Under the pieces are notes generated by a model. That model had not been told where the DNA came from and made no database searches. It was given only the letters and a program-made list of their open reading frames with translations. A DNA stretch of 64,000 bases from the NCBI RefSeq assembly GCF_010730745.1, contig NZ_AP022615.1, forward strand, positions 3,906,001-3,970,000. The letters are read 5' to 3'. Shown here piece by piece: positions 33,838 through 42,825 of the stretch; within the stretch, counting starts at the first letter, position 1, and the number at the start of each line of letters is the position of its first letter. The position numbers and the translations under genes were made by a program. This DNA is from Mycobacterium heidelbergense (lineage in GTDB: Bacteria; Actinomycetota; Actinomycetes; Mycobacteriales; Mycobacteriaceae).

Positions 33838-34335
33838 TCACAGGGTGTGGCGGCGCGCCGATGTCGCGGCGTTGTCCAGGAGCCGGCGCAGCACCTGGAC
33901 CGCTTCCGTCAGCACCTGGCGGTCCGCCGGCTCGAGCAGGGCCAATTGCGGTTCGATGGCGGCGGCGCGGTCCGCCCGAACCGCGTTGAGCGTGCGTATC
34001 CCCTGGGGCGTGATGCGGATTCGGACCGCCCGGGCATCGCCGGGATCGACGGCTCGGGTGACCAGGCCGGCGTCCTCGAGCCGGCGCACCTGCGTGGTCA
34101 TCGTCGGCTGCGAGCAGTGGTCGACGGCGGCCAGGTCACCGATTCGGGCCTCCCTGTGGGCCTCGATGGTGGCCAGCAGCCTGGCCTGCGCGGCCGGCAG
34201 GGGCATCTGGATGCGCTGGGTGGCCAGTCGGTTGAGCCGCGCGACCACAGCGAGCAGATCTGCTCCCAGGCCGGGCTGCGGCTCGGTGTTTGCGGCGTCA
34301 ACGACATCGGTGTGGTTGGCGGCGGATGCGTTCAT
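33838..34335 (-). CDS. MarR-family transcriptional regulator
   Basis: 165 residues from ATG 34335. Winged-helix core: ARIGDLAAVDHCSQPTMTTQVRRLEDAGLVTR, followed by the wing DPGDARAVRIRITPQGI. It matches Rv2327 in position (beside the Rv2326c/Rv2325c ECF genes). It diverges from the ECF operon across the repeat TAGCTTTGCTA (34351-34361), so repression of both genes is plausible. Ligand unknown. Confidence 0.87.
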   Translation of the reverse strand: MNASAANHTDVVDAANTEPQPGLGADLLAVVARLNRLATQRIQMPLPAAQARLLATIEAHREARIGDLAAVDHCSQPTMTTQVRRLEDAGLVTRAVDPGDARAVRIRITPQGIRTLNAVRADRAAAIEPQLALLEPADRQVLTEAVQVLRRLLDNAATSARRHTL

Positions 34336-34350
34336 GCGTCCATAGTTGCA

Positions 34351-34361
34351 TAGCTTTGCTA
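34351..34361. promoter_or_regulatory. Likely MarR operator
   Basis: TAGC-TTT-GCTA inverted repeat, 16 bases upstream of the MarR start and 93 bases upstream of the ECF gene. It lies in an AT-richer patch (CATAGTTGCATAGCTTTGCTAAG). Operator function is inferred. Confidence 0.45.
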
Positions 34362-34453
34362 AGCGAGACGAGCCCCACACGCCTTGGCGGGAAAACCCAG
34401 GCGGCGCGGTGTGCTACGGGGACTTGGCGCCGCGGCCTGGCAGAATCGATAAA

Positions 34454-36502
34454 GTGACCGTCCCCAGACCATTCCGTTCACCCCATCGGGGCGGACCGCT
34501 GCGGCCGGTCGAGTTGGCACAGGCCTCGGTCATGGGCGCACTGTGCGCGGTGGTCGCGATCATCTCCGTCGTCGTCCCCTTTGCGGCGGGACTGGCCTTG
34601 CTGGGCACCGTGCCGACCGGGCTGCTGGCCTACCGCTACCGGCTGCGGGTGCTGATGGCCGCGACCGTCGCCGCCGGGGTGATCGCCTTCTTGATCGCCG
34701 GTCTGGGCGGTTTCATGACCGTCGTCCATTGCGTCTACATCGGCGGTCTGACCGGAATCATCAAGCGCAGGGGCCGGGGCACACCCACCGTGATCGTCTC
34801 GTCCCTGATCGCCGGGGTCGTGTTCGGTGGCGCGATGGTCGTCATGCTGGCCGTGCTGGCCCGGCTGCGGCACCTGATCTTCGAGGTCATGACCGCGAAC
34901 GTGGATGGGGTCGCCGCCTTCATGGGCCGGGCGCACATGCCGGGGGCCGCCGCCGATCTGCAGCGCTATTTCGCCGAGGCGCTGCACTACTGGCCCTGGG
35001 TGATGCTCGCCTATTTCACCGTCGGGATCATGATCGTGTCGTTGATCGGCTGGTGGGCGTTGTCCCGTCTGCTGGAGCGGATGCGGGGCATCCCCGATGT
35101 GCACAAACTGGACGGGTGGGACTGGAGCGAGGGCGAGGAAGCCCCGGTCGGGCCGGTCCCGGTGCGGTTGGACAAGGTGCGCTTCCGTTACCCCGGCGCC
35201 CGCCAGGACGCGCTGCGTGAGCTCAGCCTGGAGCTCCGGGTCGGCGAACACGTCGCGGTCACCGGCGCCAACGGCTCCGGGAAGACCACGCTGATGCTGA
35301 TCCTGGCCGGCCGGGAGCCGACGTCAGGCACGGTGGACCGCCCGGGATCGGTGGGTCTGGGCAAGCTCGGCGGCACGGCCGTGGTCCTGCAGCACCCCGA
35401 GAGTCAGGTCTTGGGCACCCGGGTCGCCGACGACGTGGTCTGGGGCTTGCCGCCGGGCACCAGGATCGATGTGGACCGGTTGCTGCGCGAGGTCGGCCTC
35501 GAGGGACTCGCCGAACGCGACACCGGCAGCCTGTCCGGCGGTGAGTTGCAGCGCCTCGCGCTCGCGGCCGCGCTGGCCCGGGAGCCGGCGCTGCTGATCG
35601 CCGACGAGGTCACCACCATGGTCGACCAGCGGGGCCGGGACGCCTTGCTGGGCGTGCTGTCGGGCCTCACCGAACGACACCGGACCGCCCTGGTGCACAT
35701 CACGCACTACAACAACGAGGCCGTCTGCGCGCAGCGCACAATCGATCTCAGCGATTCGCCGGACAACGCCGGCATGGTCGAGTCCACGGACGCGCCGGCC
35801 AGAACCGTCACGGTCGCTCACGGCTCGCGCGCGCCGGTGCTCGAACTCATCGGCGTGGGCCACGAATACGGCTCCGGCACCCCGTGGGCCAAGACCGCGC
35901 TGCGCGACGTCAGCTTCGCGGTGGAGCAGGGAGACGGGCTGCTGATCCACGGCGGCAACGGCTCCGGCAAGTCGACGCTCGCGTGGATCATGGCCGGACT
36001 CACCGTTCCGACCACCGGCACCTGCCTGATGGATGGCCGGCCCACCCACGAGCGGGTCGGCGCGGTGGCGTTGTCGTTCCAGGCGGCACGGCTGCAGTTG
36101 ATGCGCAGCCGCGTCGACCTGGAAGTGGCCTCGGCGGCGGGCTTTTCGCCCCGCGACGAGGATCGCGTCGCCGCCGCGCTGGGCGTCGTGGGGCTCGATG
36201 CCACCCTGGCCAAGCGCCGGATCGACCAGCTCAGCGGCGGTCAGATGCGCCGCGTGGTGCTGGCCGGGCTGCTGGCATGTTCACCGCGCGCCCTGATCCT
36301 CGACGAGCCGCTGGCCGGGTTGGACGCCGCCAGCCAGCGCGGCCTGCTGCGGCTGCTGGAACACCTGCGCCGTGAGCAGGGCCTGACGGTGGTGGTCATT
36401 TCGCATGACTTCGTCGGGCTGGAGGATCTGTGCCCGCGCACCCTGCATCTGCGCGGCGGCAGGCTGGAACCCGTACCGGCCGCGGCGGGGGGTATGGCGT
36501 GA
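34454..36502 (+). CDS. ECF transporter: membrane domain fused to two EcfA ATPase domains (Rv2326c-like)
   Basis: 682 residues from GTG 34454 (CAGAAT 7 bases upstream suggests a leaderless start; a longer frame to 34346 is not favoured). About 200 residues of TM helices come first, then two complete ATPase domains. NBD1 has GANGSGKTTL, LSGGELQRL, LLIADEV and ITHYN; NBD2 has GGNGSGKSTL, LSGGQMRRV, LILDEPLAGLD and ISHDF. The fused membrane part may act as substrate-binding S component. With the T component encoded next it should form a vitamin/metal-type importer. Substrate unknown. Confidence 0.87.
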   Translation: MTVPRPFRSPHRGGPLRPVELAQASVMGALCAVVAIISVVVPFAAGLALLGTVPTGLLAYRYRLRVLMAATVAAGVIAFLIAGLGGFMTVVHCVYIGGLTGIIKRRGRGTPTVIVSSLIAGVVFGGAMVVMLAVLARLRHLIFEVMTANVDGVAAFMGRAHMPGAAADLQRYFAEALHYWPWVMLAYFTVGIMIVSLIGWWALSRLLERMRGIPDVHKLDGWDWSEGEEAPVGPVPVRLDKVRFRYPGARQDALRELSLELRVGEHVAVTGANGSGKTTLMLILAGREPTSGTVDRPGSVGLGKLGGTAVVLQHPESQVLGTRVADDVVWGLPPGTRIDVDRLLREVGLEGLAERDTGSLSGGELQRLALAAALAREPALLIADEVTTMVDQRGRDALLGVLSGLTERHRTALVHITHYNNEAVCAQRTIDLSDSPDNAGMVESTDAPARTVTVAHGSRAPVLELIGVGHEYGSGTPWAKTALRDVSFAVEQGDGLLIHGGNGSGKSTLAWIMAGLTVPTTGTCLMDGRPTHERVGAVALSFQAARLQLMRSRVDLEVASAAGFSPRDEDRVAAALGVVGLDATLAKRRIDQLSGGQMRRVVLAGLLACSPRALILDEPLAGLDAASQRGLLRLLEHLRREQGLTVVVISHDFVGLEDLCPRTLHLRGGRLEPVPAAAGGMA

Positions 36503-37341
36503 CCACGACCTCCACCCCGGCCCGGCGCCCCTCTCGCCCGGTGGTGCTGCTCGTTCCGGTGCCGGGAACCTCGACCATCCACGACCTGTGGGCGGGCACC
36601 AAACTCCTGGTCGTTTTCGGTGTTTCGGTGCTGCTGACGTTCTACCCGGGGTGGGTGACGATCGGGTTCGTGGCGGCGCTGGTGCTGGCGGCGGCCAGGA
36701 TCGCCCACATCCCGCGTGGCGCGCTGCCGTCGGTGCCGCGGTGGCTGTGGATCGTCATCGCCTTGGGCGGCATCACGGCCGCGCTGGCCGGCGGCAGCCC
36801 GAAGGTCTCGATAGGCGGGCTCGAGATCGGACTCGGCGGTGGCCTGAACTTCCTGCGCATCACGGCGCTGTCGATCGTCTTGTTGGCGCTCGGGGCGATG
36901 GTGTCGTGGACCACCAACGTCGCCGAAATAGGGCCCGCGGTGGCGACTTTGGGCCGACCCCTGCGACTGTTGCGGATCCCGGTCGACGAATGGGCGGTCG
37001 CGCTGGCGCTCGCCCTGCGCGCCTTCCCGATGTTGATCGACGAATTCCAGGTGCTCTACGCCGCCCGCCGGCTCCGGCCCAAACGGATACCGCGCAACCG
37101 CAGGGCCCGCCGCCGGCGGCGCGCCCTGGAGCTGATCGACCTGCTGGCCGCCGCCGTCACCGTGACGTTGCGGCGCGCCGACGAGATGGGCGATGCGATC
37201 ACCGCGCGCGGCGGCACCGGCCAGCTCTCGGCCAATCCGGCGCGCCCGAAGCTGGCGGACTGGGTGACGCTCGCGATCATCCTCGCGACCAGTGGCGCGG
37301 CGGTGGTGCTCGAGACGCTGGTCCACACCACCCCCTACTAG
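36499..37341 (+). CDS. ECF transporter T component (EcfT, Rv2325c-like)
   Basis: 280 residues from GTG 36499, overlapping the previous stop (GTGA). Several TM helices and the cytoplasmic coupling region with the ALRAFPMLIDEFQVLYAARR and ADEMGDAITARGG segments, which contact EcfA ATPases (the usual A-R-G motif is RGG here). Works with the fused ATPase gene upstream. Confidence 0.87.
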   Translation: MTTTSTPARRPSRPVVLLVPVPGTSTIHDLWAGTKLLVVFGVSVLLTFYPGWVTIGFVAALVLAAARIAHIPRGALPSVPRWLWIVIALGGITAALAGGSPKVSIGGLEIGLGGGLNFLRITALSIVLLALGAMVSWTTNVAEIGPAVATLGRPLRLLRIPVDEWAVALALALRAFPMLIDEFQVLYAARRLRPKRIPRNRRARRRRRALELIDLLAAAVTVTLRRADEMGDAITARGGTGQLSANPARPKLADWVTLAIILATSGAAVVLETLVHTTPY

Positions 37342-37364
37342 TGGTCTCGCCCGGAGGTCGTCGG

Positions 37365-37464
37365 GGCGCTGTTGGCTGGGGCGCCGAGACTGCGGTGGGT
37401 GCGGCGTCCGAGGCGAAAAGCTAACCCTGAACGCAGGCTCGATGCCACCAGCGCAGACTCGGCG
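37365..37464 (+). repeat. Dispersed intergenic repeat A, copy 2
   Basis: About 100 bases matching 19828-19928, same orientation, directly downstream of ecfT. The 3' 34 bases are identical in both copies. See the first copy for the shared cores. No gene lies in 37342-37539. Confidence 0.75.
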
Positions 37465-37539
37465 TACGGACCAGACCCCTAGGCGCGAAAAGAGGCCCAA
37501 AACAGGGCAAGTCGGCCATCCATCGCGTAGCTTGAGCGG

Positions 37540-37992
37540 GTGGCCGACATTCACCGCACCCGCACCATCGCGGCCGGCGTCGGCGAGATCTGGGGCGTCC
37601 TCGCGGACTTCGGCTCGCTCAGTTCATGGGCCGGCAACGTCGACCACTCGTGCATCCTGTCTTCCGGCCCGGACGGGGGACCGGTCGGCACCGCCCGGCG
37701 AGTTCAGGTCAAACGCGACGCTTTCGTCGAGCGCATCACCGAGTTCGACCCGCCGCGCGCCCTCGCCTACGACATCGAAGGCCTGCCGCGCCGCCTGCGC
37801 AGGGTGGCCAACCGGTGGACGCTGGAACCGGCCGCCGGCGCCTCGACCGTCGTCACCGTGACCAGCACGGCCGAAATCGGCCCTCGCCCAGTCCAAAAGC
37901 TGGCCGAAGGCGTGCTGTGTCGCTTTCTCGCACGACAGTCCGACGCGATGCTCGCCGGGCTCGCCAACCGATTGGAGAACGCCCGTGTCTGA
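37540..37992 (+). CDS. SRPBCC-family (START-like) protein
   Basis: 150 residues from GTG 37540. Pattern of the polyketide cyclase/SRPBCC fold: IHRTRTIAAGVGEIWGVLADFGSLSSWAGNV at the start, FDPPRALAYDIEGLP in the middle, and a long C-terminal helix (LARQSDAMLAGLANRLE). These bind hydrophobic ligands in a deep pocket. The stop overlaps the sulfatase start by 8 bases, so the two are likely coupled. Confidence 0.82.
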   Translation: MADIHRTRTIAAGVGEIWGVLADFGSLSSWAGNVDHSCILSSGPDGGPVGTARRVQVKRDAFVERITEFDPPRALAYDIEGLPRRLRRVANRWTLEPAAGASTVVTVTSTAEIGPRPVQKLAEGVLCRFLARQSDAMLAGLANRLENARV

Positions 37993-39787
37993 ACGGCCCG
38001 ATGTCGTCGTCGTGATGACGGACGAGGAACGCGCGGTGCCACCGTACGAGGCTCCCGGGGTGCTCGCGTGGCGCGATCGAACGCTGTTGGGCCGCAAGTG
38101 GTTCGACGATCACGGCGTCAGTTTCGGCCGGCACTACACCGGCTCGCTGGCCTGCGTGCCCAGTCGCCCAACGATTTTCACCGGGCACTATCCCGACCTG
38201 CACGGGGTCACCCAGACCGATGGCATCGGGAAGACGGCCGACGATTCCCGCATGCGCTGGCTTCGCCCGGGCGAGGTGCCCACCCTGGGCAACTGGTTCC
38301 GCGCGGCGGGATACGACACGCATTACGACGGCAAGTGGCACATCTCGCACGCGGACCTCACCGACCCGGCGACGGGCCGTCCGTTGGCCACCAACGACGA
38401 CGACGGCGTCGTCGATCCTGCCGCGGTGCGGCGCTACCTGGACGCCGATCCGCTTGGGCCGTTTGGCTTTTCGGGATGGGTGGGCCCCGAGCCGCACGGG
38501 GCGTCGCTGGCCAACGCGGGCGTCCGCCGCGACCGCCTGATCGCCGACCGCGTCGTCGCCTGGCTCGCTGACCGCTACGCCCGCCGCAGGGCGGGCGACC
38601 CCGCCGCGCTGCGCCCCTTCCTGCTGGTGGCCAGCTTCGTGAATCCCCACGACATCGTGTTGTTCCCGGTGTGGTCGCGCCGAATCCCATTGGAGCCCTC
38701 ACGAGCGGATCCGCCGCCGGTGCCCCCGGCGCCCACCGCGGGCGAGGACCTGTCGACGAAGCCGGCCGCGCAGATCGCTTTTCGCGAGGCCTACTACTCG
38801 GGCTACGGCCCGGCGCCGGCGATCAGCCGAACCTATGAGCGCAACGCCCAGCGCTACCGCGACCTCTACTACCGCCTGCACGCCGAGGTGGACGGGCCGA
38901 TCGACCGGGTCCGGCGGGCCGTCACCGACGGCGGCTCGGCCAATGCGGTGCTGGTGCGCACGGCCGACCACGGCGACCTGCTGGGCGCCCACGGCGGACT
39001 GCACCAGAAGTGGTTCAACCTCTACGACGAGGCCACCCGCGTGCCGTTCGTCATCGCCCGCATCGGCGAGCGCCCGACGCGGCCACGGGTCGTCACCGCG
39101 CCCACGTCGCACGTCGACCTGGTCCCGACGCTGCTCTCGGCGGCCGGTTTAGGCGTGGGGGACCTCGCCGCCACTCTGGCCGAGACCTTCTCGGAAGTCC
39201 ACGAGCTGCCGGGACGCGACCTGATGCCGATCGTCGACGGCGCGCCGGCCGACGACACCCGGGCCGTCTACCTGATGACGCGCGACAACATGCTCGAGGG
39301 GGACAGCGGCGCCTCGGGCCTGGCGCGCCGCCTGAAACGGACGGTCAACCCGCCTGCGCCACTGCGCATCAGGGTGCCCGCACACACCGCGTCCAACTTC
39401 GAGGGACTGGTCGTCCGCGTCGACGACGCGACGGCGACAGGGGGCGCCGGGCACCTGTGGAAGCTGGTCCGCACCTTCGACGACCCGGGCACCTGGACCG
39501 AACCCGGCGTGCGCCACCTGGCGGCCACCGGGCTGGGCGGCGAGGCCTACCGGACGTCTCCCCTTGACGACCAGTGGGAGCTGTACGACCTGAGGGCCGA
39601 CCCGATCGAAGCCGACAACCGTTGGGCGGATCCGGATCTGGACGACCTGCGCCGGCACCTGCGAACGCAGCTGAAGCACGCCCGGGCCAGCTCGATCCCG
39701 GAGCGAAACCGGCCGTGGCCCTACGCATCCCGCCGCCCCCCGCGGGCGTCGGAGTCCAGGCTGGCGCGCTGGTTCGGCGCTCGCTGA
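37985..39787 (+). CDS. Type I sulfatase (formylglycine-dependent)
   Basis: 600 residues from GTG 37985. The sulfatase signature C-x-P-x-R is present in SLACVPSRPTIFTGHY, whose Cys must be converted to formylglycine. Metal and substrate residues of the family follow in VVVVMTDEE (N-terminal Asp), YDGKWHI, VRTADHGDLLGAHGG and QKWFNLYDE. No signal peptide, so a cytoplasmic enzyme is expected. Hydrolyses sulfate or phosphonate esters; substrate unknown. Sulfate release would fit the sulfur theme of the window, but the gene is 30 kb from the cysteine operon. Confidence 0.88.
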   Translation: MSERPDVVVVMTDEERAVPPYEAPGVLAWRDRTLLGRKWFDDHGVSFGRHYTGSLACVPSRPTIFTGHYPDLHGVTQTDGIGKTADDSRMRWLRPGEVPTLGNWFRAAGYDTHYDGKWHISHADLTDPATGRPLATNDDDGVVDPAAVRRYLDADPLGPFGFSGWVGPEPHGASLANAGVRRDRLIADRVVAWLADRYARRRAGDPAALRPFLLVASFVNPHDIVLFPVWSRRIPLEPSRADPPPVPPAPTAGEDLSTKPAAQIAFREAYYSGYGPAPAISRTYERNAQRYRDLYYRLHAEVDGPIDRVRRAVTDGGSANAVLVRTADHGDLLGAHGGLHQKWFNLYDEATRVPFVIARIGERPTRPRVVTAPTSHVDLVPTLLSAAGLGVGDLAATLAETFSEVHELPGRDLMPIVDGAPADDTRAVYLMTRDNMLEGDSGASGLARRLKRTVNPPAPLRIRVPAHTASNFEGLVVRVDDATATGGAGHLWKLVRTFDDPGTWTEPGVRHLAATGLGGEAYRTSPLDDQWELYDLRADPIEADNRWADPDLDDLRRHLRTQLKHARASSIPERNRPWPYASRRPPRASESRLARWFGAR

Positions 39788-39788
39788 C

Positions 39789-40235
39789 CTACGTCCGCAT
39801 GCGGTCGATGAGGTTCGACAGCACGACGATGCTTTCGCTGCGTTCGATGTCCGCGCTCGACCGGATGTGCTCGAGGACCGACTCGAGGTGAAGCATGTCG
39901 CGGGCCAGCACGTGCAGGATCGCGTCCGACGTGCCGGTGACCGTCGCCGCGCTGACCACTTCGGGCATGTCGACCCAGGCCGCGCGCAGCTGATGGGGCG
40001 CGATCGTGCCGTGGCAGAACACCTGCACGTAGGCCTCCGTGTTCCAGCCGAGCGCATTGCGGTCGACGACGGTGGTGAAGCCTTTGATCACACCGCTGTC
40101 GAGCATCCGGTCGACGCGACGCTTGACCGCCGGCGCCGACAGATTCACCATCTGCCCGATCTCCGCGAAGGTGGCCCGCGCGTTGTGGGTCAGCTCGGTG
40201 AGGATGCGCTCGTCTGTGCCATCCAGACGGTCCAT
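39789..40235 (-). CDS. Lrp/AsnC-family regulator (Rv2324-like)
   Basis: 148 residues from ATG 40235 (AAGGAG 5 bases upstream). N-terminal winged HTH (LDGTDERILTELTHNARATFAEIGQMVNLSAPAVKRRVDRM) and C-terminal RAM/ACT-like domain (AYVQVFCHG to SDAILHVLARDM). Diverges from the DDAH gene and probably controls it and rocE in response to an amino acid such as arginine or ornithine. The longer frame upstream is not used. Confidence 0.9.
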   Translation of the reverse strand: MDRLDGTDERILTELTHNARATFAEIGQMVNLSAPAVKRRVDRMLDSGVIKGFTTVVDRNALGWNTEAYVQVFCHGTIAPHQLRAAWVDMPEVVSAATVTGTSDAILHVLARDMLHLESVLEHIRSSADIERSESIVVLSNLIDRMRT

Positions 40236-40253
40236 CACCACTCCTTGCCTTGC

Positions 40254-40269
40254 GTTGTCTTGCGACAAC
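40254..40269. promoter_or_regulatory. Perfect inverted repeat, candidate Lrp/AsnC operator
   Basis: GTTGTC-TTGC-GACAAC, 6-base arms, 18 bases upstream of the regulator start and about 95 upstream of DDAH. Located where an autoregulatory Lrp-type site is expected. Confidence 0.5.
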
Positions 40270-40365
40270 AGATCGCCATAGTAGCGACTTCGGCACAATG
40301 AATCAGCTATAGACACGCAAAAATCGTCGCTGGCTTGCTCGACGAAGGCCAAATATCGTTGATTT

Positions 40366-41211
40366 ATGACGGATTCGTCTGTCGCCGGGACCCGGCCCGT
40401 CAAGCGGGCCCGCACGTCGCGGACCCGCCGGTACGCGATGACCGCGCCGGCCTTCTTCGCCGTCGAGTATGCGATCAACCCGTGGATGGACGTCACCACA
40501 CCCGTCGACGCCCACGCCGCGGCGACGCAGTGGGAGCGTCTGCATCAGACCTACCTGCGCCTGGGCCACCGCGTGGACCTGATCGAGCCCGTGCCCGGGC
40601 TCCCGGACATGGTCTACGCCGCCAATGGCGGGCTCATCGCGCGCGACATCGCCATCGTCGCCCGGTTTCGGTTCGCCGAGCGGGCCGGCGAGTCGCGGGC
40701 CTACGCCGAGTGGATGTCGTCGCTGGGCTATCGGCCGGTGTCGACTCGTCACGTCAACGAGGGGCAGGGCGATGTGCTCATGGTCGGCGAAACGGCGTTG
40801 GCCGGCTACGGCTTTCGCACCGACCGGCGGGCCCACCCCGAAATCTCGGCGGCGCTGGGCGTGCCCGTCGTCTCGCTGGAGCTGGTGGACCCGCGCTTCT
40901 ATCACCTCGACACCGCGCTGGCCGTCCTCGACGATCACACGATCGCGTTCTATCCGCCGGCGTTCAGCGCGGCGGCGCGGGACCGACTGCATGCGCTGTA
41001 TCCCGACGCTCTTCTGGTCGGCAGCGCCGACGCGTACGTGCTGGGCCTCAACGCCGTCTCCGACGGCCTGCACGTCGTGCTTCCGTCCGCCGCAACGGGT
41101 TTCGCCGCACAGCTGCGTGCGGCCGGCTTCGAGCCCGTCGGGGTGGAACTGTCCGAGCTGCTCAAGGGCGGCGGTTCCGTCAAGTGCTGCACGTTGGAGA
41201 TATTCCCATGA
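40366..41211 (+). CDS. Dimethylarginine dimethylaminohydrolase / amidinotransferase-fold enzyme (Rv2323c-like)
   Basis: 281 residues. Pentein fold with the substrate loop MVYAANGGLI, catalytic His in RFYHLDTALAVLD and C-terminal nucleophilic Cys in GGSVKCCTLEI. Hydrolyses (methyl)arginine to citrulline or ornithine products; family members also act as ornithine-cyclising or arginine-deiminating enzymes, so the substrate is uncertain. The start is probably leaderless (TATCGT 6 bases upstream). Followed by rocE; the rocD genes found between them in M. tuberculosis are absent here. Confidence 0.88.
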   Translation: MTDSSVAGTRPVKRARTSRTRRYAMTAPAFFAVEYAINPWMDVTTPVDAHAAATQWERLHQTYLRLGHRVDLIEPVPGLPDMVYAANGGLIARDIAIVARFRFAERAGESRAYAEWMSSLGYRPVSTRHVNEGQGDVLMVGETALAGYGFRTDRRAHPEISAALGVPVVSLELVDPRFYHLDTALAVLDDHTIAFYPPAFSAAARDRLHALYPDALLVGSADAYVLGLNAVSDGLHVVLPSAATGFAAQLRAAGFEPVGVELSELLKGGGSVKCCTLEIFP

Positions 41212-41307
41212 CGCTTCTCGGCGCCCGGACCTCGGAAGCGGTCGACCAGTTCGCCGCGGCCTGGCGGGGGGCGGCCATAATCGGCTGATCGGCGACAGGA
41301 GGCTCCC

Positions 41308-42741
41308 TTGCCAACCAGTTCGATCGGCCTGACGGAACAGATGCTGCGGCGCCGCCCGGTCGTCGGCGCCCGTGTGGCGCACGGGGCCGCGGACCACCTC
41401 AAGCGCAGCATCGGCACCTTCCAGCTGACCATGTTCGGGGTCGGCTCTACGGTCGGCACCGGGATCTTCTTCGTCATGTCCCAGGCGGTGCCCGAGGCCG
41501 GCCCCGCGGTGATCGTCTCCTTCCTCATCGCCGGCATCGCGGCCGGGCTCGCGGCCATCTGCTACGCCGAATTAGCCTCCGCCGTCCCGGTTTCGGGCTC
41601 GTCGTACTCCTACGCGTACACCACGCTGGGCGAGGCGGTCGCGATGGGCGTGGCGGCCTGCCTGTTGTTGGAGTACGGGGTGTCCACCGCGGCGGTCGCG
41701 GTTGCCTGGAGCGGCTACCTCAACAAGCTGCTGAGCAATGTGTTCGGATTCCAACTGCCGCTCGCCTTGTCGGCGGCGCCGTGGGATTCCCAACCGGGCT
41801 ATGTGAACCTGCCGGCGATCATCCTGATCGGGATGTGCGCGCTGCTGCTGATCCGCGGCGCCGGCGAATCGGCCACCGTCAACGCGGTCATGGTGCTGAT
41901 CAAGCTGGGCGTGCTGGTCATGTTCGTGATCATCGCGTTCACCGCCTTCGACGCCGACCGGCTCAAGGACTTCGCCCCGTTCGGCGTCGCCGGCATCGGT
42001 TCGGCGGCCGGAACCATCTTTTTCTCCTACATCGGCCTCGACGCGGTCTCGACGGCGGGCGACGAGGTGAAAGACCCGCAGAAGACCATGCCGCGCGCGA
42101 TCATCGCGGCGCTGCTGACGGTCGCGGGCGTTTACGTGCTCGTCGCGCTGGCCGCGCTGGGCACCCAGCCGTGGCGCGACTTCGCCGCGCAGCAACAGGC
42201 CGGGCTGGCCACGATCCTCGACAACGTGACGCACAGCAGGTGGGCCAGCACCATCCTGGCCGCCGGCGCGGTGATCTCCATCTTCAGCGTCACGCTCGTC
42301 TCCATGTACGGCCAGACCCGGATCCTGTTCGCCATGGGGCGCGACGGGTTGCTGCCGGCGCGGTTCGCCACGGTGAACGCGCGCACCATGACCCCGGTGA
42401 CCAACACGGCGATCGTCGGGGTGGCCGCGGGGGGCCTGGCGGCCTTCGTGCCGCTCGAAAAACTGGCGGACATGGTGTCCATCGGCACCCTGACGGCCTT
42501 CATCGTCGTGTCCGTCGGCGTGGTCATCCTGCGGGTCCGCGAACCCGATTTGCCGCGGGCGTTCAAGGTGCCCGGTTACCCTGTCACGCCGGCCCTTTCG
42601 GTGCTGGCATGCGGCTACGTCCTGGTCAGCCTGCACTGGTACACCTGGATCGCATTCACCGGATGGATCTCGCTGGCGTTGGTCTTCTACTTTCTCTGGG
42701 GTCGCCACCACAGCGCGCTCAACTCCGGCGAGGCCGCCTGA
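41308..42741 (+). CDS. rocE: APC-family amino acid permease RocE
   Basis: 477 residues from TTG 41308 (AGGAGG upstream). Twelve hydrophobic segments and the APC hallmark MFGVGSTVGTGIFFVMSQAVP, plus FFSYIGLDAVSTAGDEVKDPQKTMPRAI. Likely imports cationic amino acids such as arginine or ornithine, in keeping with DDAH and the Lrp-type regulator upstream. Corresponds to Rv2320c. Confidence 0.88.
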   Translation: MPTSSIGLTEQMLRRRPVVGARVAHGAADHLKRSIGTFQLTMFGVGSTVGTGIFFVMSQAVPEAGPAVIVSFLIAGIAAGLAAICYAELASAVPVSGSSYSYAYTTLGEAVAMGVAACLLLEYGVSTAAVAVAWSGYLNKLLSNVFGFQLPLALSAAPWDSQPGYVNLPAIILIGMCALLLIRGAGESATVNAVMVLIKLGVLVMFVIIAFTAFDADRLKDFAPFGVAGIGSAAGTIFFSYIGLDAVSTAGDEVKDPQKTMPRAIIAALLTVAGVYVLVALAALGTQPWRDFAAQQQAGLATILDNVTHSRWASTILAAGAVISIFSVTLVSMYGQTRILFAMGRDGLLPARFATVNARTMTPVTNTAIVGVAAGGLAAFVPLEKLADMVSIGTLTAFIVVSVGVVILRVREPDLPRAFKVPGYPVTPALSVLACGYVLVSLHWYTWIAFTGWISLALVFYFLWGRHHSALNSGEAA

Positions 42742-42756
42742 ACCACCCGCCGACTG

Positions 42757-42806
42757 TCACGCCAGCGTGGCGGTGACGTCCGAACGTCACGCTAGCGTGA
42801 CGTTCG
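42757..42806. terminator. Two adjacent palindromes between convergent rocE and uspC
   Basis: A perfect 26-base palindrome, CGAACGTCACGCT plus its complement, occupies 42781-42806. An imperfect relative (GTCACGCCA-GCG-TGGCGGTGAC) is at 42757-42778. Both share GTCACGC/GCGTGAC. Located between convergent 3' ends, so a bidirectional terminator is likely, though without a U-tract. Confidence 0.55.
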
Positions 42807-42825
42807 CGCCGCGGACCGGCTCCCG

